Source: Methylobacteriaceae bacterium (GTDB lineage: Bacteria; Pseudomonadota; Alphaproteobacteria; Rhizobiales; Beijerinckiaceae). From it: a DNA stretch of 64,000 bases. Below the pieces are notes generated by a model. The model worked only from the letters and a program-made list of their open reading frames with translations, searched no databases and had not been told where the DNA came from. Of the stretch, positions 1-8,305 are shown piece after piece; within the stretch, counting starts at the first letter, position 1, and each line of letters starts with the position of its first letter. The translations under genes were made by a program, and so were the position numbers. The stretch spans positions 124,001 to 188,000 of the forward strand of contig JACKJC010000005.1 in NCBI GenBank assembly GCA_020638195.1, written 5' to 3'.

Positions 1-136
1 CCAGCTCTGCGGGCGCCAGACGGCACGAGAGATGGGCGCCCGCCTGTTCCGCCATCGATACGGCGTAGGCGATGGCGCTGTCCGCGACCGTCTCCCGGTC
101 GGCGATCATCGCGAGGCAAATGGTCTTCAAGTCCAT
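1..136 (-). CDS. Universal stress protein (UspA family), N-terminal part only
   Basis: The reading frame runs off the left edge of the window and only the first 45 residues are visible, beginning MDLKTICLAMIADRE and continuing with a helix rich in Ala and Ser. A first beta strand followed by such a helix is the usual opening of UspA-fold proteins in alphaproteobacteria. The ATG at 136 is preceded by GGGAAAGGAA, a good ribosome-binding site. The gene diverges from the P-type ATPase at 294. USP proteins bind nucleotides and are induced by stress. The call is tentative because the nucleotide-binding C-terminal motif lies outside the window. Confidence 0.65.
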   Translation of the reverse strand, partial: MDLKTICLAMIADRETVADSAIAYAVSMAEQAGAHLSCRLAPAEL

Positions 137-293
137 GCGGCGTTCCTTTCCCTTAGTCGACAATAGCGCTTTTCCGAGGTCTTTGTGGCTGATCAATGGG
201 ATGGCGGGCCGGCGGCGCTAGCCGGATTTGATCTGGGCCCGCGCGGCGTCGCTGCGTCGCTGCGATGACGTGCTGCATAGATAGGATGCATCG

Positions 294-2792
294 ATGAGTC
301 AGCAGCCCGGCGCGCCCGCGCCGCTCACCGAAGCCGAGGCCCGCGAAAGTCTCGCGCGCGCCGGATCGAACGAACTCGAGGCCCTGCCGCAGCGAGGCGT
401 CGGGCGCATCTTGCGTTCCACCCTGTCCGAGCCGATGTTCGCGATGCTGCTGGCCGCCGCCGCGCTCTACCTGTTGCTCGGCGATATCGGGGAGGGCGCC
501 TTGCTGGTCGGCGGCGCCATCCTGTCCATCGGCCTCGTGGTCATGCAGGAGACGCGCAACGAGCGCGCGATCGCTGCGTTGCGCGCGCTTGCCGCGCCGA
601 CCGCACGCGTGCTTCGGGCGGAGGGCGAACGACGCATTCCCGCGCGTGAAATCGCGCCGCGCGATTTCATCCTGATCGGCGAGGGGGAACGCGTGCCCGC
701 CGACGCCGTCGTGCTGCGCGGCGACGTGCTGGCGGTCGACGAATCCATCCTGACCGGCGAATCCGCGCCGGTCCTGAAAGCGCCCTGTTCGGGCGCGCCG
801 GATATGGAGATGGACCCGGAGCCCGGCGACCCCTCGTCTGTCGTGTTCTCGGGCACGATGACGACGCGCGGTCAGGCGACGTTGCTCGCCCTGCGCACGG
901 GCCGCGCGACCCGGCTCGGGCGGATCGGCCGCTCGCTGTCTGCGATCGAGCAGGGCCAGACGCCGCTGCAGATCGCCATGCGCCGTGTCGTCGGCTGGCT
1001 CGGGGCGGCGGCGCTCGGCTTCTGCGTCCTCGTCGCGGTCGCCTACTGGTATTTTCGCGGCGACTGGATCGAGGCGGGGCTGGCGGGTCTGACGCTGGCC
1101 ATATCGCTGACGCCCGAAGAATTTCCGATGGTGCTGGTCGTCTTTCTGGCGCTCGGCTCCTGGCGGCTTGCGCGCCACAACGTTCTCGCGCGCCGTTCCG
1201 CTGTCATCGAGACGCTGGGCGCGGTCAGCATGCTCTGTGTCGACAAGACGGGAACCTTGACGCAAAACAGCATGGAAGTCGCCGCCCTCGCTGCCGACCG
1301 GACAGTGTGGCGCCCCGAGGCTGGGGCGCCGGCCGCTCAAGGAGCCTTGCTCGACGCTGCGTTACGCGCCTGCGCCGTCGAGCCGTCCGATCCGATGGAC
1401 CGCGCCTTGCACCGGCTGGCGGAGAGTTCCGGCATTTCGTTCAACGCATCGCAGTCGATCAAGACCTATCCGCTGCGGCCCGATCTTCTGGCCTTCATCC
1501 ACGCATGGCGCGCGGACGCTGGCGCGATGGCCGCCGCCAAGGGCGCGCCCGAGGCGATTTTTCACCTCTGCCGCATGCCCGAAGCCGAACGCGCCGCAAT
1601 CCTGGAGGCGCTCGCCGGTTTCGCGGAGGAGGGGCTTCGCGTTCTCGCCGTAGCCTCGCGCGAAAACTTCGATGTCGCGCGTGAGCCGGAGAATCAAGGC
1701 TTTCGCTTCGAAGGGCTCGTCGCCTTCCGCGATCCGCTGCGCCCCGACGTCGGCGCGGCTATCGCCGAGGCGCGCGGGGCAGGGGTTGCAGTGGCGATGA
1801 TCACTGGCGATCACCCCGCGACGGCGGTGGCGATCGCGCGCGAAGCCGGAATCGATTGCGCGAAAGGCGTGCTGACCGGAGCCGAACTCGCGGCGATGAC
1901 TCCGGAGGAATTGCGCTGCCGATTGCAGGAAACGCGGATCTTCGCCCGCGTCCGGCCCGAACAGAAGCTGGCGCTGGTCGAGGGCTTCAAGGCGCTCGGC
2001 CATGTCGTCGCGATGACCGGCGACGGCGTCAACGATGCGCCCGCGTTGAAGGCCGCGGACGCGGGCGTCGCCATGGGCAAGCGCGGGTCCGACGTCGCGC
2101 GCGAGGCTGCCGACATCGTCCTGCTCGACGACAACTTCGCCTCGATCGTCGGCGGCGTGCGTCTCGGTCGCCGGATCTTCGCAAATCTGCGCAAGGCGCT
2201 GGTCTACATATCGGCGATCCATGTGCCGGTCGCGGGCCTCGCCCTCCTGCCGATCGTAATGGGGCTGCCGCCGATCCTCTTTCCCGCGCATGTGATGATG
2301 CTTGAAATGGTCATCGATCCCGTTTGCGCGCTCGTGTTCGAGGGCGAACCCGGCGCCGGCGACGCGATGCGCCGGCCGCCGCGACCGCGCGCCGAACCAT
2401 TGTTCGGCCTGCGCCATATCGGCATGGGGCTTTTGGACGGGCTCGTCCTGCTGGTCGCCGTCTACGCGCTCTATCTGCTGGCGCTGCGGCACGAACTGCC
2501 AGCCGAGCAGGCGCGCGCGACGGCATATATCGCGCTCGTCTGCGGCAATCTCGCGCTCGCTTTCGCAACCGCCGCCGAACCCGGAACCCCGTTCTTCGAT
2601 GCGCGACGCCGGATTTTCTGGATCATCGCGGCGGCGGCGGCCGCGCTGCTTGCCGTTGTCGTGGCCTTTCCGGTCCTCGCGCCGCTCTTCCGCTTCCAGG
2701 CGCCGCCGCTGCCCTGGCTGGCGGCGAGTTTCGGGGTGGCGCTGGTTGCGGGCGCATGGAGCGGCGTCGCGCGCCTGCTGCGCGGCGCTTAG
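294..2792 (+). CDS. Cation-translocating P-type ATPase
   Basis: An 832-residue inner-membrane ion pump. The actuator loop TGES is at residues 154-157, the phosphorylated aspartate is D317 in DKTGTLT, and the hinge motif TGDGVNDAP lies near residue 570. The membrane-helix-4 signature is PEEFP (residues 274-278), replacing the PEGLP of calcium pumps and the CPC of heavy-metal pumps, and there is no N-terminal metal-binding domain. This places it among P2-like cation ATPases without fixing the ion. Helices are seen near residues 45-85, 235-290 and in the C-terminal third. It belongs to the host chromosome; pssA follows 59 bp downstream. Confidence 0.9.
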   Translation: MSQQPGAPAPLTEAEARESLARAGSNELEALPQRGVGRILRSTLSEPMFAMLLAAAALYLLLGDIGEGALLVGGAILSIGLVVMQETRNERAIAALRALAAPTARVLRAEGERRIPAREIAPRDFILIGEGERVPADAVVLRGDVLAVDESILTGESAPVLKAPCSGAPDMEMDPEPGDPSSVVFSGTMTTRGQATLLALRTGRATRLGRIGRSLSAIEQGQTPLQIAMRRVVGWLGAAALGFCVLVAVAYWYFRGDWIEAGLAGLTLAISLTPEEFPMVLVVFLALGSWRLARHNVLARRSAVIETLGAVSMLCVDKTGTLTQNSMEVAALAADRTVWRPEAGAPAAQGALLDAALRACAVEPSDPMDRALHRLAESSGISFNASQSIKTYPLRPDLLAFIHAWRADAGAMAAAKGAPEAIFHLCRMPEAERAAILEALAGFAEEGLRVLAVASRENFDVAREPENQGFRFEGLVAFRDPLRPDVGAAIAEARGAGVAVAMITGDHPATAVAIAREAGIDCAKGVLTGAELAAMTPEELRCRLQETRIFARVRPEQKLALVEGFKALGHVVAMTGDGVNDAPALKAADAGVAMGKRGSDVAREAADIVLLDDNFASIVGGVRLGRRIFANLRKALVYISAIHVPVAGLALLPIVMGLPPILFPAHVMMLEMVIDPVCALVFEGEPGAGDAMRRPPRPRAEPLFGLRHIGMGLLDGLVLLVAVYALYLLALRHELPAEQARATAYIALVCGNLALAFATAAEPGTPFFDARRRIFWIIAAAAAALLAVVVAFPVLAPLFRFQAPPLPWLAASFGVALVAGAWSGVARLLRGA

Positions 2793-2851
2793 GACGGACG
2801 GAAGCGTCGCCGCCTTGTCCGGCGATCCGTCGCCGCCTATTGTCCGCGCCG

Positions 2852-3694
2852 ATGGATCAATATTCGCCCGACGACGGACCGCGCGACGCGGTCGAGCAGC
2901 CCAGGCCCCGCCGTCGTTTTCGCGCGGTGCCGGTTCGCATCATCCTGCCGAACCTCGTGACGCTGCTCGCGCTGTGCATGGGCCTGACCGCCATCCGCTT
3001 CGCGATCGAGGGCCGGTTCCGCACCGCTGTCCTGGCGATTATCGCCGCCGCCATCCTGGACGGGCTCGACGGCCGTATCGCGCGCGCCCTCAAGGGCACG
3101 TCGCGTTTCGGCGCGGAGCTCGATTCGCTGGCCGATTTCGTGGATTTCGGTGTTGCGCCGGCGCTCGTCCTCTATATGTGGAATTTGCACGAAATCAAAA
3201 GCTTGGGCTGGTTTGCAGCGCTAGTCTTCGCTACGGCGGCGGCGCTTCGTCTCGCGCGCTTCAACGTCATGATCGACGATCCCGACCGTCCCGCCTGGAC
3301 CGCCAATTTCTTTGTCGGCATGCCCGCGCCGGCCGGCGCCTGCCTCGCGCTCCTGCCGCTCTATCTCAACCTGTCCGAACTCGGCATACCCGCCGGCAAG
3401 GCCTACGCGCCGTGGCACATCGCCTTCCTGCTGTTCGTCGCCTTCCTGATGGCGAGCCGGATTCCACATTTCTCCGGCAAGAATATCGGTCGGGTGCCGC
3501 GCGAATACGTTGTCTTCGTGCTGTTCGGCGTGGCTGCGGTGCTGCTGCTTCTCGCCACCTATCCCATGGAAATGCTGGCCGTACTCTGCCTCGTCTATCT
3601 CGCGGCGCTTCCCTTCTCCATCCGTCGGCACAACCGCTACGTGGCCGCCGACGAGGCGGCCACGAAGTCGACTGCGGGCGAGCCGGCGTCCTGA
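2852..3694 (+). CDS. pssA: CDP-diacylglycerol-serine O-phosphatidyltransferase
   Basis: A membrane enzyme that makes phosphatidylserine from CDP-diacylglycerol and serine, the precursor of phosphatidylethanolamine. The CDP-alcohol phosphatidyltransferase motif D-G-x2-D-G-x2-A-R-x8-G-x3-D-x3-D is read at residues 70-95. It has several hydrophobic helices and ends in a polar tail; 280 residues is normal for the type II enzyme. The ATG at 2852 was chosen because the protein from there starts with a short polar leader followed directly by the first membrane segment, whereas the longer open frame upstream overlaps the ATPase gene. The partner decarboxylase gene psd, often adjacent, is not visible here. 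Confidence 0.9.
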   Translation: MDQYSPDDGPRDAVEQPRPRRRFRAVPVRIILPNLVTLLALCMGLTAIRFAIEGRFRTAVLAIIAAAILDGLDGRIARALKGTSRFGAELDSLADFVDFGVAPALVLYMWNLHEIKSLGWFAALVFATAAALRLARFNVMIDDPDRPAWTANFFVGMPAPAGACLALLPLYLNLSELGIPAGKAYAPWHIAFLLFVAFLMASRIPHFSGKNIGRVPREYVVFVLFGVAAVLLLLATYPMEMLAVLCLVYLAALPFSIRRHNRYVAADEAATKSTAGEPAS

Positions 3695-3818
3695 CCGGGG
3701 AAAGCGTCGCCGCCCCGGTTCACAAATCCGTCGTTCTCGATTAGGGTCCGCCGCGACTTGCCGGGCTTCGACGTGACCCGGCTTTTCTGCGTCCGGAGGC
3801 GACGCGAAAAGGATCCAG

Positions 3819-4037
3819 ATGGCGAAGGAAGAACTGCTCGAATTTCCCGGCGTGGTGACCGAACTCCTGCCCAACGCGACCTTTCGCGTTCAGCTCGAGA
3901 ACGATCACGAGATCATCGCGCATACCGCTGGCAAGATGCGCAAGAACCGCATTCGCGTGCTGACCGGCGACCGCGTCCTGGTCGAGATGACGCCCTACGA
4001 CCTGACCAAGGGCCGTATCACCTACCGCTTCAAGTAA
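3819..4037 (+). CDS. infA: Translation initiation factor IF-1
   Basis: A 72-residue S1/OB-fold protein that binds the ribosomal A site during initiation. The sequence opens MAKEELLEFPGVV and contains the family-typical G-x-MRK-N-IRV stretch and the end DLTKGRITYRFK. The length matches bacterial IF-1 exactly. It is the first of the compact host group infA-maf-yacG-tRNA-Phe, an order common in Hyphomicrobiales; the maf gene starts 24 bp downstream. Confidence 0.97.
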   Translation: MAKEELLEFPGVVTELLPNATFRVQLENDHEIIAHTAGKMRKNRIRVLTGDRVLVEMTPYDLTKGRITYRFK

Positions 4038-4061
4038 TCGCTTGGCACGGGGCGCGCCGAC

Positions 4062-4700
4062 GTGACAGACAAGGGTTCCGCCTGGCGTCCCAAGCTCGTG
4101 CTGGCCTCGGCCTCGCCGCGCCGTCTCGAGCTGCTGCAGCAGATCGGCGTGACGCCGGATGCGCTTCTGCCGGCCGACGTCGACGAAGTTCCGAAGAAGA
4201 ACGAATTGCCGCGCGTGCTCGCGCAGCGACTGGCTGTCGAGAAGGCGGAAGCCGCGCGCCGCATTGCCGAGGCGCGGCCGGAAATCGGCGAGTCCTTCAT
4301 CGTCGCCGCCGATACGGTGGTCGCCGTGGGCCGCCGCATCCTGCCGAAATGCGAACTGCTGGAGGAGGCGGGCGATTGCCTGCGTCTGCTGTCCGGCCGT
4401 CAGCACCGGGTCTATACGGGGCTCGCGCTGATCACGCCGCGCGGCGCCGAGCGCAAGCGGATCATCGAATCGCGCGTGCGCTTCAAGCGGCTGTCCTCCT
4501 CCGAGATCGAATCCTATCTGGCCTCTGGCGAATGGCGCGGCAAGGCCGGCGGCTATGCGATCCAGGGGCTGGCCGGCGCTTTCGTGGTCAAGCTCGTCGG
4601 GTCCTATTCATCGGTCGTCGGCCTGCCGCTCTACGAGACGCAATCGCTGCTGTTGGGCGACGGTTACCCCGCGCGCCTGAACTGGGCGAACAGGGCCTGA
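4062..4700 (+). CDS. maf: Maf-family nucleotide pyrophosphatase
   Basis: A 212-residue cytosolic house-cleaning enzyme that hydrolyses non-canonical or modified nucleoside triphosphates. The N-terminal signature LASASPRRLELL is near residues 14-25, and the later blocks DTVV and GKAGGYAIQG are those of the Maf/YhdE family. Translation starts at GTG 4062, 24 bp after infA. The next gene, yacG, begins only 10 bp after its stop and has its ribosome-binding site in that gap, so the two are probably co-transcribed. Confidence 0.93.
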   Translation: MTDKGSAWRPKLVLASASPRRLELLQQIGVTPDALLPADVDEVPKKNELPRVLAQRLAVEKAEAARRIAEARPEIGESFIVAADTVVAVGRRILPKCELLEEAGDCLRLLSGRQHRVYTGLALITPRGAERKRIIESRVRFKRLSSSEIESYLASGEWRGKAGGYAIQGLAGAFVVKLVGSYSSVVGLPLYETQSLLLGDGYPARLNWANRA

Positions 4701-4710
4701 GGAGGCCCGC

Positions 4711-4920
4711 ATGAGCCAGAAAGAGAAGGTAGCGCCAGCGCGCGCCTGCCCGATCTGCGGCAAGCCCGCAGTCGAACGCTACCGGCCATTCTGTTCGAAG
4801 CGTTGCGCCGATATCGACCTCAATCGCTGGCTGAAGGGCGGCTACGCCATTCCCGGCGCGCCCGACGCGGAGGAAGATGGCGAGCCGGCCACCTCGCGGC
4901 AAGACCACGAGGACGATTGA
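4711..4920 (+). CDS. yacG: DNA gyrase inhibitor YacG, zinc-binding
   Basis: A 69-residue protein of the YacG family, which in E. coli binds GyrB and blocks DNA binding. The four zinc ligands are clear: C-P-I-C in the first third, then C-S-K-R-C, followed by the family block IDLNRWLKGGYAIPG. The tail is acidic. It is the last protein gene of the host segment, 76 bp upstream of tRNA-Phe. Confidence 0.92.
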   Translation: MSQKEKVAPARACPICGKPAVERYRPFCSKRCADIDLNRWLKGGYAIPGAPDAEEDGEPATSRQDHEDD

Positions 4921-4996
4921 AGCGCCAAGGCGGATTATCGCTTGCCAAGCGCCGCCCGTCTTCCTATAAGCCCGACGCGTCCGGTTCGCCGGACAC

Positions 4997-5072
4997 GCCC
5001 AGGTAGCTCAGTTGGTAGAGCATGCGACTGAAAATCGCAGTGTCGGTGGTTCGATTCCGCCCCTGGGCACCA
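4997..5072 (+). tRNA. tRNA-Phe (anticodon GAA)
   Basis: A complete 76-nt cloverleaf. The acceptor stem GCCCAGG pairs with CCTGGGC, the anticodon loop CTGAAAA gives GAA, the T loop is TTCGATT, and the CCA end is encoded. It is the last host feature and borders the prophage integrase, which fits the common use of tRNA 3' halves as phage attachment sites. The gene is intact, as expected when the phage carries the identical 3' end. Confidence 0.97.
5042..5072. other. Candidate attL core in the 3' half of tRNA-Phe
   Basis: Inference from position: the integrase reads towards this tRNA and its stop codon is only 86 bp away. The T-arm and acceptor end (TTCGATT loop to CCA) are the usual identity block shared by attL and attR. 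No matching block occurs elsewhere in the window, so the core length cannot be measured here. Confidence 0.5.
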
Positions 5073-5097
5073 TAAAATCAAATACTTACGAGACAGT

Positions 5098-5126
5098 GTC
5101 GGAAAAGTTTGTAGGATTTTTCCGAC
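5098..5126. terminator. Inverted repeat between tRNA-Phe and the integrase
   Basis: GTCGGAAAA (5098-5106) and TTTTCCGAC (5118-5126) form a perfect 9-bp stem with an 11-nt loop, in the 85-bp gap between the tRNA and the integrase stop. It could end transcription from either side, or be an integrase arm site next to the attachment core. The A and T runs lie inside the stem, so a classical terminator is not certain. Confidence 0.5.
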
Positions 5127-5157
5127 GAGTTTGTGACTCGTTCGCAGATGTTCTCCC

Positions 5158-6222
5158 TCACCTTTCCTCTTTCGTTCCCCCCACGAGACGCACGGTCCTG
5201 ACCTTTTCGGCCACCGCTTCCGGCAAATCCGCGCCCCGCGAATAGTGCCTGGCCATCGACGTTCCGGCCTGGCCGAGTACGTCCGCGATGTCGCCGTCGT
5301 CGACCCCCATCTCCTTCAGCAACGTGCCGAGCGTATGGCGCAGACCGTGCAAGGTCAGACCGGGCTTCACCTTGCCTTCCTCCTCCAGCTTCAGCTTGAA
5401 CTTGTGCCAGGTCGAATCGAACCCGTCGGCCGTCCACCGCGAACCGCGCTTTGTCACGCAGATTTCAGGCGCGGAGGATTCCGGCCGCTGGGTAAGCGCC
5501 TCGGCCAGCAGCGGATGGATTGGCAGCTGCACCAGCCGGTCGCGCTTGTTGGTCCTGACCGAAATCTTGCCATCGTCGATCTGCGCAAAGGTGACGTCGA
5601 ACAGATCGCCTTTCCTGAGCCCTGTCGTCATCGCCAGCGCCAGCACGAGGCGCACATAAGGCTTTGCTTCGGCGATTACCACATCGCGCTCCAAGGCCGT
5701 CCACGGGCGGTTTGCCTCGCGCCTGTCTTCGACCTTCGGCTTGACCCGCCGCAGACGGTCGGCCAGCGGATTGATCTTTACCTCTCCGATGTCGAAGGCA
5801 AAGCCGAGCAGGATTTGCATCATCGTCGCGAACATGTTGGCCATCCACACCCCGTTCTTGGGTAGGATCGCCTCGTCCCTGATCTGGATGATCGTCGGGC
5901 GGGTGAAGCGGGAGGCGGGCGTAGCGTGCAGGTTTGCGATCAGGTTGATGACGCGGTCGTAGGAGGCTCGTGTCGCCGGCTTCAGTTCCTGCCAGCGGTG
6001 GCCGGAGCGGTAGCGGTAGATCACATAGCCGAGAGTTCCCTTCTCCGGGATGAACTGCTGGTGCCAGTTGTCCTCGATCGTCTTGATTTCGGCGGCGAAC
6101 GCCTTGGTTCCCGGCATCTCCTTGAGCCGGACGCTGCGCCCGTCGCGCCGATAGTAATGGTAGAGCCGCCCCTTCGTGCGAAACGAATTGACGTAGGGGT
6201 AATCAACGCTTGCCCGTGCCAT
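5158..6222 (-). CDS. Tyrosine-type site-specific integrase
   Basis: A 354-residue recombinase that inserts and excises the phage at the tRNA-Phe site. Visible catalytic residues are R203 (TTGLRKGD), H292 and R295 (LHGLRHTLG) and the nucleophile Y327 in ARHYSRG. The box often read LGH is LGQ here. The first 170 residues hold the arm/core-binding region. The ATG at 6222 lies inside the 3' end of the next upstream gene (overlap 20 bp). The gene is the last of the leftward early transcript and is transcribed towards the attachment site. Confidence 0.96.
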   Translation of the reverse strand: MARASVDYPYVNSFRTKGRLYHYYRRDGRSVRLKEMPGTKAFAAEIKTIEDNWHQQFIPEKGTLGYVIYRYRSGHRWQELKPATRASYDRVINLIANLHATPASRFTRPTIIQIRDEAILPKNGVWMANMFATMMQILLGFAFDIGEVKINPLADRLRRVKPKVEDRREANRPWTALERDVVIAEAKPYVRLVLALAMTTGLRKGDLFDVTFAQIDDGKISVRTNKRDRLVQLPIHPLLAEALTQRPESSAPEICVTKRGSRWTADGFDSTWHKFKLKLEEEGKVKPGLTLHGLRHTLGTLLKEMGVDDGDIADVLGQAGTSMARHYSRGADLPEAVAEKVRTVRLVGGTKEER

Positions 6223-6424
6223 TGCCCGAACCCTCCAAGAGACGCAGGAGATCGTCGTTATTCTGGCCCGGCTGATCGGCGCCGTCGAGCGGTGCGCCGT
6301 GGCGCACGTCGATCCGGCCGTCAGGGTACACGCTGATACCGGCTACGCTCAGGCCCGCCTTCCTGGCGGCCTTCACCGCGCGGACCACGGTTGATTCCTT
6401 GAATGTCGCTTGCGCGCGTCCCAT
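6203..6424 (-). CDS. Small conserved protein encoded immediately upstream of the integrase
   Basis: 73 residues. The middle reads VKAARKAGLSVAGISVYPDG, the A-A-x2-A-G-...-P-D-G pattern of a small protein often encoded next to integrases in alphaproteobacterial prophages; its function is not established. The position is what one would expect of an excisionase or directionality factor, but no helix-turn-helix is evident. The start ATG 6424 has a weak GGGACAG site, and the gene overlaps both neighbours. Confidence 0.65.
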   Translation of the reverse strand: MGRAQATFKESTVVRAVKAARKAGLSVAGISVYPDGRIDVRHGAPLDGADQPGQNNDDLLRLLEGSGNGTGKR

Positions 6425-6548
6425 GGCTGTCCCAGATGGCTGCGGCGCGCTCGATCTCTGCGAGCGCGTCCCGAACGGTCACGAAGTTGAACGCGTGCCA
6501 GAAAACCGCCACGCGCGCGCCCCAGACGAGGGGATTGAAATGGTTCAT
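6321..6548 (-). CDS. Hypothetical phage protein
   Basis: 75 residues, not recognised. Its ATG overlaps the stop of the preceding gene as ATGA, so translation is probably coupled. The N-terminus MNHFNPLVWGARVAVFW is hydrophobic and the C-terminal third is Arg/Gly-rich where it overlaps the next gene by 104 bp in another frame. That long overlap is unusual, and one of the two starts may be misplaced. Confidence 0.5.
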   Translation of the reverse strand: MNHFNPLVWGARVAVFWHAFNFVTVRDALAEIERAAAIWDSHGTRASDIQGINRGPRGEGRQEGGPERSRYQRVP

Positions 6549-6973
6549 GCCGACCGCTGCGACAGCGGCGGGCTGTACAGATCGTCGGCGATCTGGGCGA
6601 CCTTCTCTTCCAAAGCGACAAGGCGCGCCTTCAACGCAACGACCTCTTCGTTGTCGTTAGACGGCGACGGCGAGATCATCTGCATTTCCAGCTGCGGCTT
6701 CTGGGCGCCCGCCTCGCGAGAGATGCGCAGCAGGACGATGCGCTCGATCTCGCCGCATTCCCTCTGACGGATGCCGTTGACGTGCCCCTTGGACAGGTTC
6801 GGGATCGAATCCTTCAATGCGTAATAGACGCGCAGGTCGCTCCACTCGTCGTGGTAGAGCACACACGTCTGGTCGCGAACCTGGACCAGGTCACAATTCG
6901 CCTTGATCATGGCCAGGACGTCGGCCTTTTCCTGCACGCCGATGTGCTTTCTCTTTCCGGTGCTCTCAACCAT
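6545..6973 (-). CDS. Hypothetical phage protein with C-terminal coiled coil
   Basis: 142 residues, family not recognised. The start ATG 6973 follows GGAG at a 7-nt distance. Residues 1-60 contain several aromatic residues and could form a small globular domain. A Ser/Pro/Asn linker separates it from a C-terminal heptad-like helix (VVALKARLVALEEKVAQIA) that suggests oligomerisation. The stop overlaps the next start (ATGA). Confidence 0.7.
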   Translation of the reverse strand: MVESTGKRKHIGVQEKADVLAMIKANCDLVQVRDQTCVLYHDEWSDLRVYYALKDSIPNLSKGHVNGIRQRECGEIERIVLLRISREAGAQKPQLEMQMISPSPSNDNEEVVALKARLVALEEKVAQIADDLYSPPLSQRSA

Positions 6974-6993
6974 TATGGTTCTCCTTGTTGAAC

Positions 6994-7416
6994 TCAGACA
7001 CGCACGCCCAGGTACTGGATCCAGAACAGGCCCTCGTCAGTCGGGCCAACGATGCCGGCGTCCGTCAGCGATGGATCGTGGACGATCTCGCTGTCCTTGC
7101 AGACGACGCAGTGGTTCACGCCGGTGCGGCTCTTGCCGACCAACATGTAGTGAATGCCGGGTTGGAACATGGCCTGCAGGTTTAGGATGTTCTGCAGCTC
7201 CGATCCCTCGAAGGGAACAAAAATCATCTTGAGGTTGAGCATCGACAGCCAGTCGTCGATGCGTTTGTCGGCGGTGTCGCCATCACAGCCATCGAAGAAG
7301 AAATGGGGCACATCCTCGACTGGTCGGTCGAGGATGCTCGCGATCGCTGCGCGCTGGCAATCGCCCCACACGCCGTTCTCCGGGTCATGGAGATAGAGCT
7401 GCTTCTGCGGGGTCAT
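6994..7416 (-). CDS. Papain-like (C39-type) cysteine-peptidase-fold protein
   Basis: 140 residues. The N-terminal block GVWGDCQRAAIASILDRP with Cys20, followed by His102 (GVNHCVV) and Asp114 (HDPS), gives a Cys-His-Asp order typical of C39/papain-like phage proteins, which carry a G-D-C-x-R-x-A-I-A-S motif. Whether it is an active protease is unknown. It starts at ATG 7416 overlapping the stop of the SPFH gene (ATGA), so the two are co-translated. This links it to the membrane scaffold encoded just upstream. Confidence 0.6.
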   Translation of the reverse strand: MTPQKQLYLHDPENGVWGDCQRAAIASILDRPVEDVPHFFFDGCDGDTADKRIDDWLSMLNLKMIFVPFEGSELQNILNLQAMFQPGIHYMLVGKSRTGVNHCVVCKDSEIVHDPSLTDAGIVGPTDEGLFWIQYLGVRV

Positions 7417-8285
7417 TTCGACGATCCGATGCTCAGCATCGGGGTGGCGCCGCCGGGCACCATCGTTGTTGGCATTGCGCCGTTCCAGCGCTCGGCTTTG
7501 ACCAGTTCGACCAGTTGCGGATTATCGCGTAGGGCCGCACCCTTGGCGGTGATCGCCTTGGCTTCCGCGTCGCCGCGCATCTGGATCGCAGAGGCTTCGG
7601 CGTTGGCGCGCGACTTCACGGCGTTCGCCTCGGCTTCGGCGCGGGTCTGCGTGATCTCGGCTTGCACCTTCTCGCGGAGCGCGTTCTGACGCAGCTGCTG
7701 GACCTCGACTTCGGCCTTCATGCGCTGCTCGATGTTGTGGATGTAGCCCGGCGAATAGCCGATGTCCTCGACGTTGACGCTCTCCACGACGATGCCGTCG
7801 CTGCCGAGTGCTCCCAGCACTACATCCTTGGCGTCGTTGTTGAGCTGGTCGCGCTTTTGGATCGCGGTCACCGCCGAGAAGCGGCCGAAGACGATCTTGA
7901 TGTCGCGGAACATGATCGGGTTGAGGACGCGCGAGACCGCCTGGTCGACCGAGCCGAAGCGCGAGTAGATGTCGCTCACGCGGGCGGGGTCGACGTGGTA
8001 GGTCACAGACACCTTCAGATCGGCTGGCTGCTGGTCGAACGAATACGAATTCAGCTTTTCGTATGTGACGGTGTGCGTCTGGACCGAGATCTTCTGGACC
8101 GAGTCGATCCACGGCACCTTGAAGTTGAGGCCGGGCTGAGCGACGCCGACAATGGCGCCATTGCGCAGGATGACGCCGCGTTGTCCTTGGTCGATCGTGT
8201 ACCAGGAACCCAGAGCCGTGAAGATGGTGACGGCCACCAACAACCCGAACAGGACCGCACTGACCTTTATGCTTGTCATTTTCAT
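7413..8285 (-). CDS. SPFH (prohibitin/stomatin-like) membrane protein
   Basis: 290 residues. One N-terminal membrane helix (about residues 6-27) is followed by the SPFH domain, with the typical IDQGQRGVILRNGAI and GLNFKVPWIDSV elements. A long Ala/Glu/Arg-rich coiled coil then runs to about residue 265. SPFH proteins assemble into membrane-bound cages and often control membrane proteases; phage versions are known but their role is unclear. ATG 8285 follows GGAGAGAAGC. The neighbours are a cysteine-peptidase-like gene and an exported CHAP-like gene, suggesting an envelope-directed module. Confidence 0.88.
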   Translation of the reverse strand: MKMTSIKVSAVLFGLLVAVTIFTALGSWYTIDQGQRGVILRNGAIVGVAQPGLNFKVPWIDSVQKISVQTHTVTYEKLNSYSFDQQPADLKVSVTYHVDPARVSDIYSRFGSVDQAVSRVLNPIMFRDIKIVFGRFSAVTAIQKRDQLNNDAKDVVLGALGSDGIVVESVNVEDIGYSPGYIHNIEQRMKAEVEVQQLRQNALREKVQAEITQTRAEAEANAVKSRANAEASAIQMRGDAEAKAITAKGAALRDNPQLVELVKAERWNGAMPTTMVPGGATPMLSIGSSK

Positions 8286-8305
8286 GCTTCTCTCCTTGGT
8301 GAAAA

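Noticed and set aside
153..1340. Long leftward ORF antisense to the P-type ATPase
   Set aside because: It is a shadow of GC-rich codon structure; the protein is Arg/Ala/Gln-rich low complexity and no motif is seen, whereas the plus-strand ATPase has all family motifs.
2324..2851. Upstream extension of the pssA frame
   Set aside because: It overlaps the ATPase end; the ATG at 2852 gives a protein of normal length.
5078..5437. Leftward ORF across the attachment gap
   Set aside because: Arg/Gly-rich out-of-frame shadow of the integrase C-terminus.
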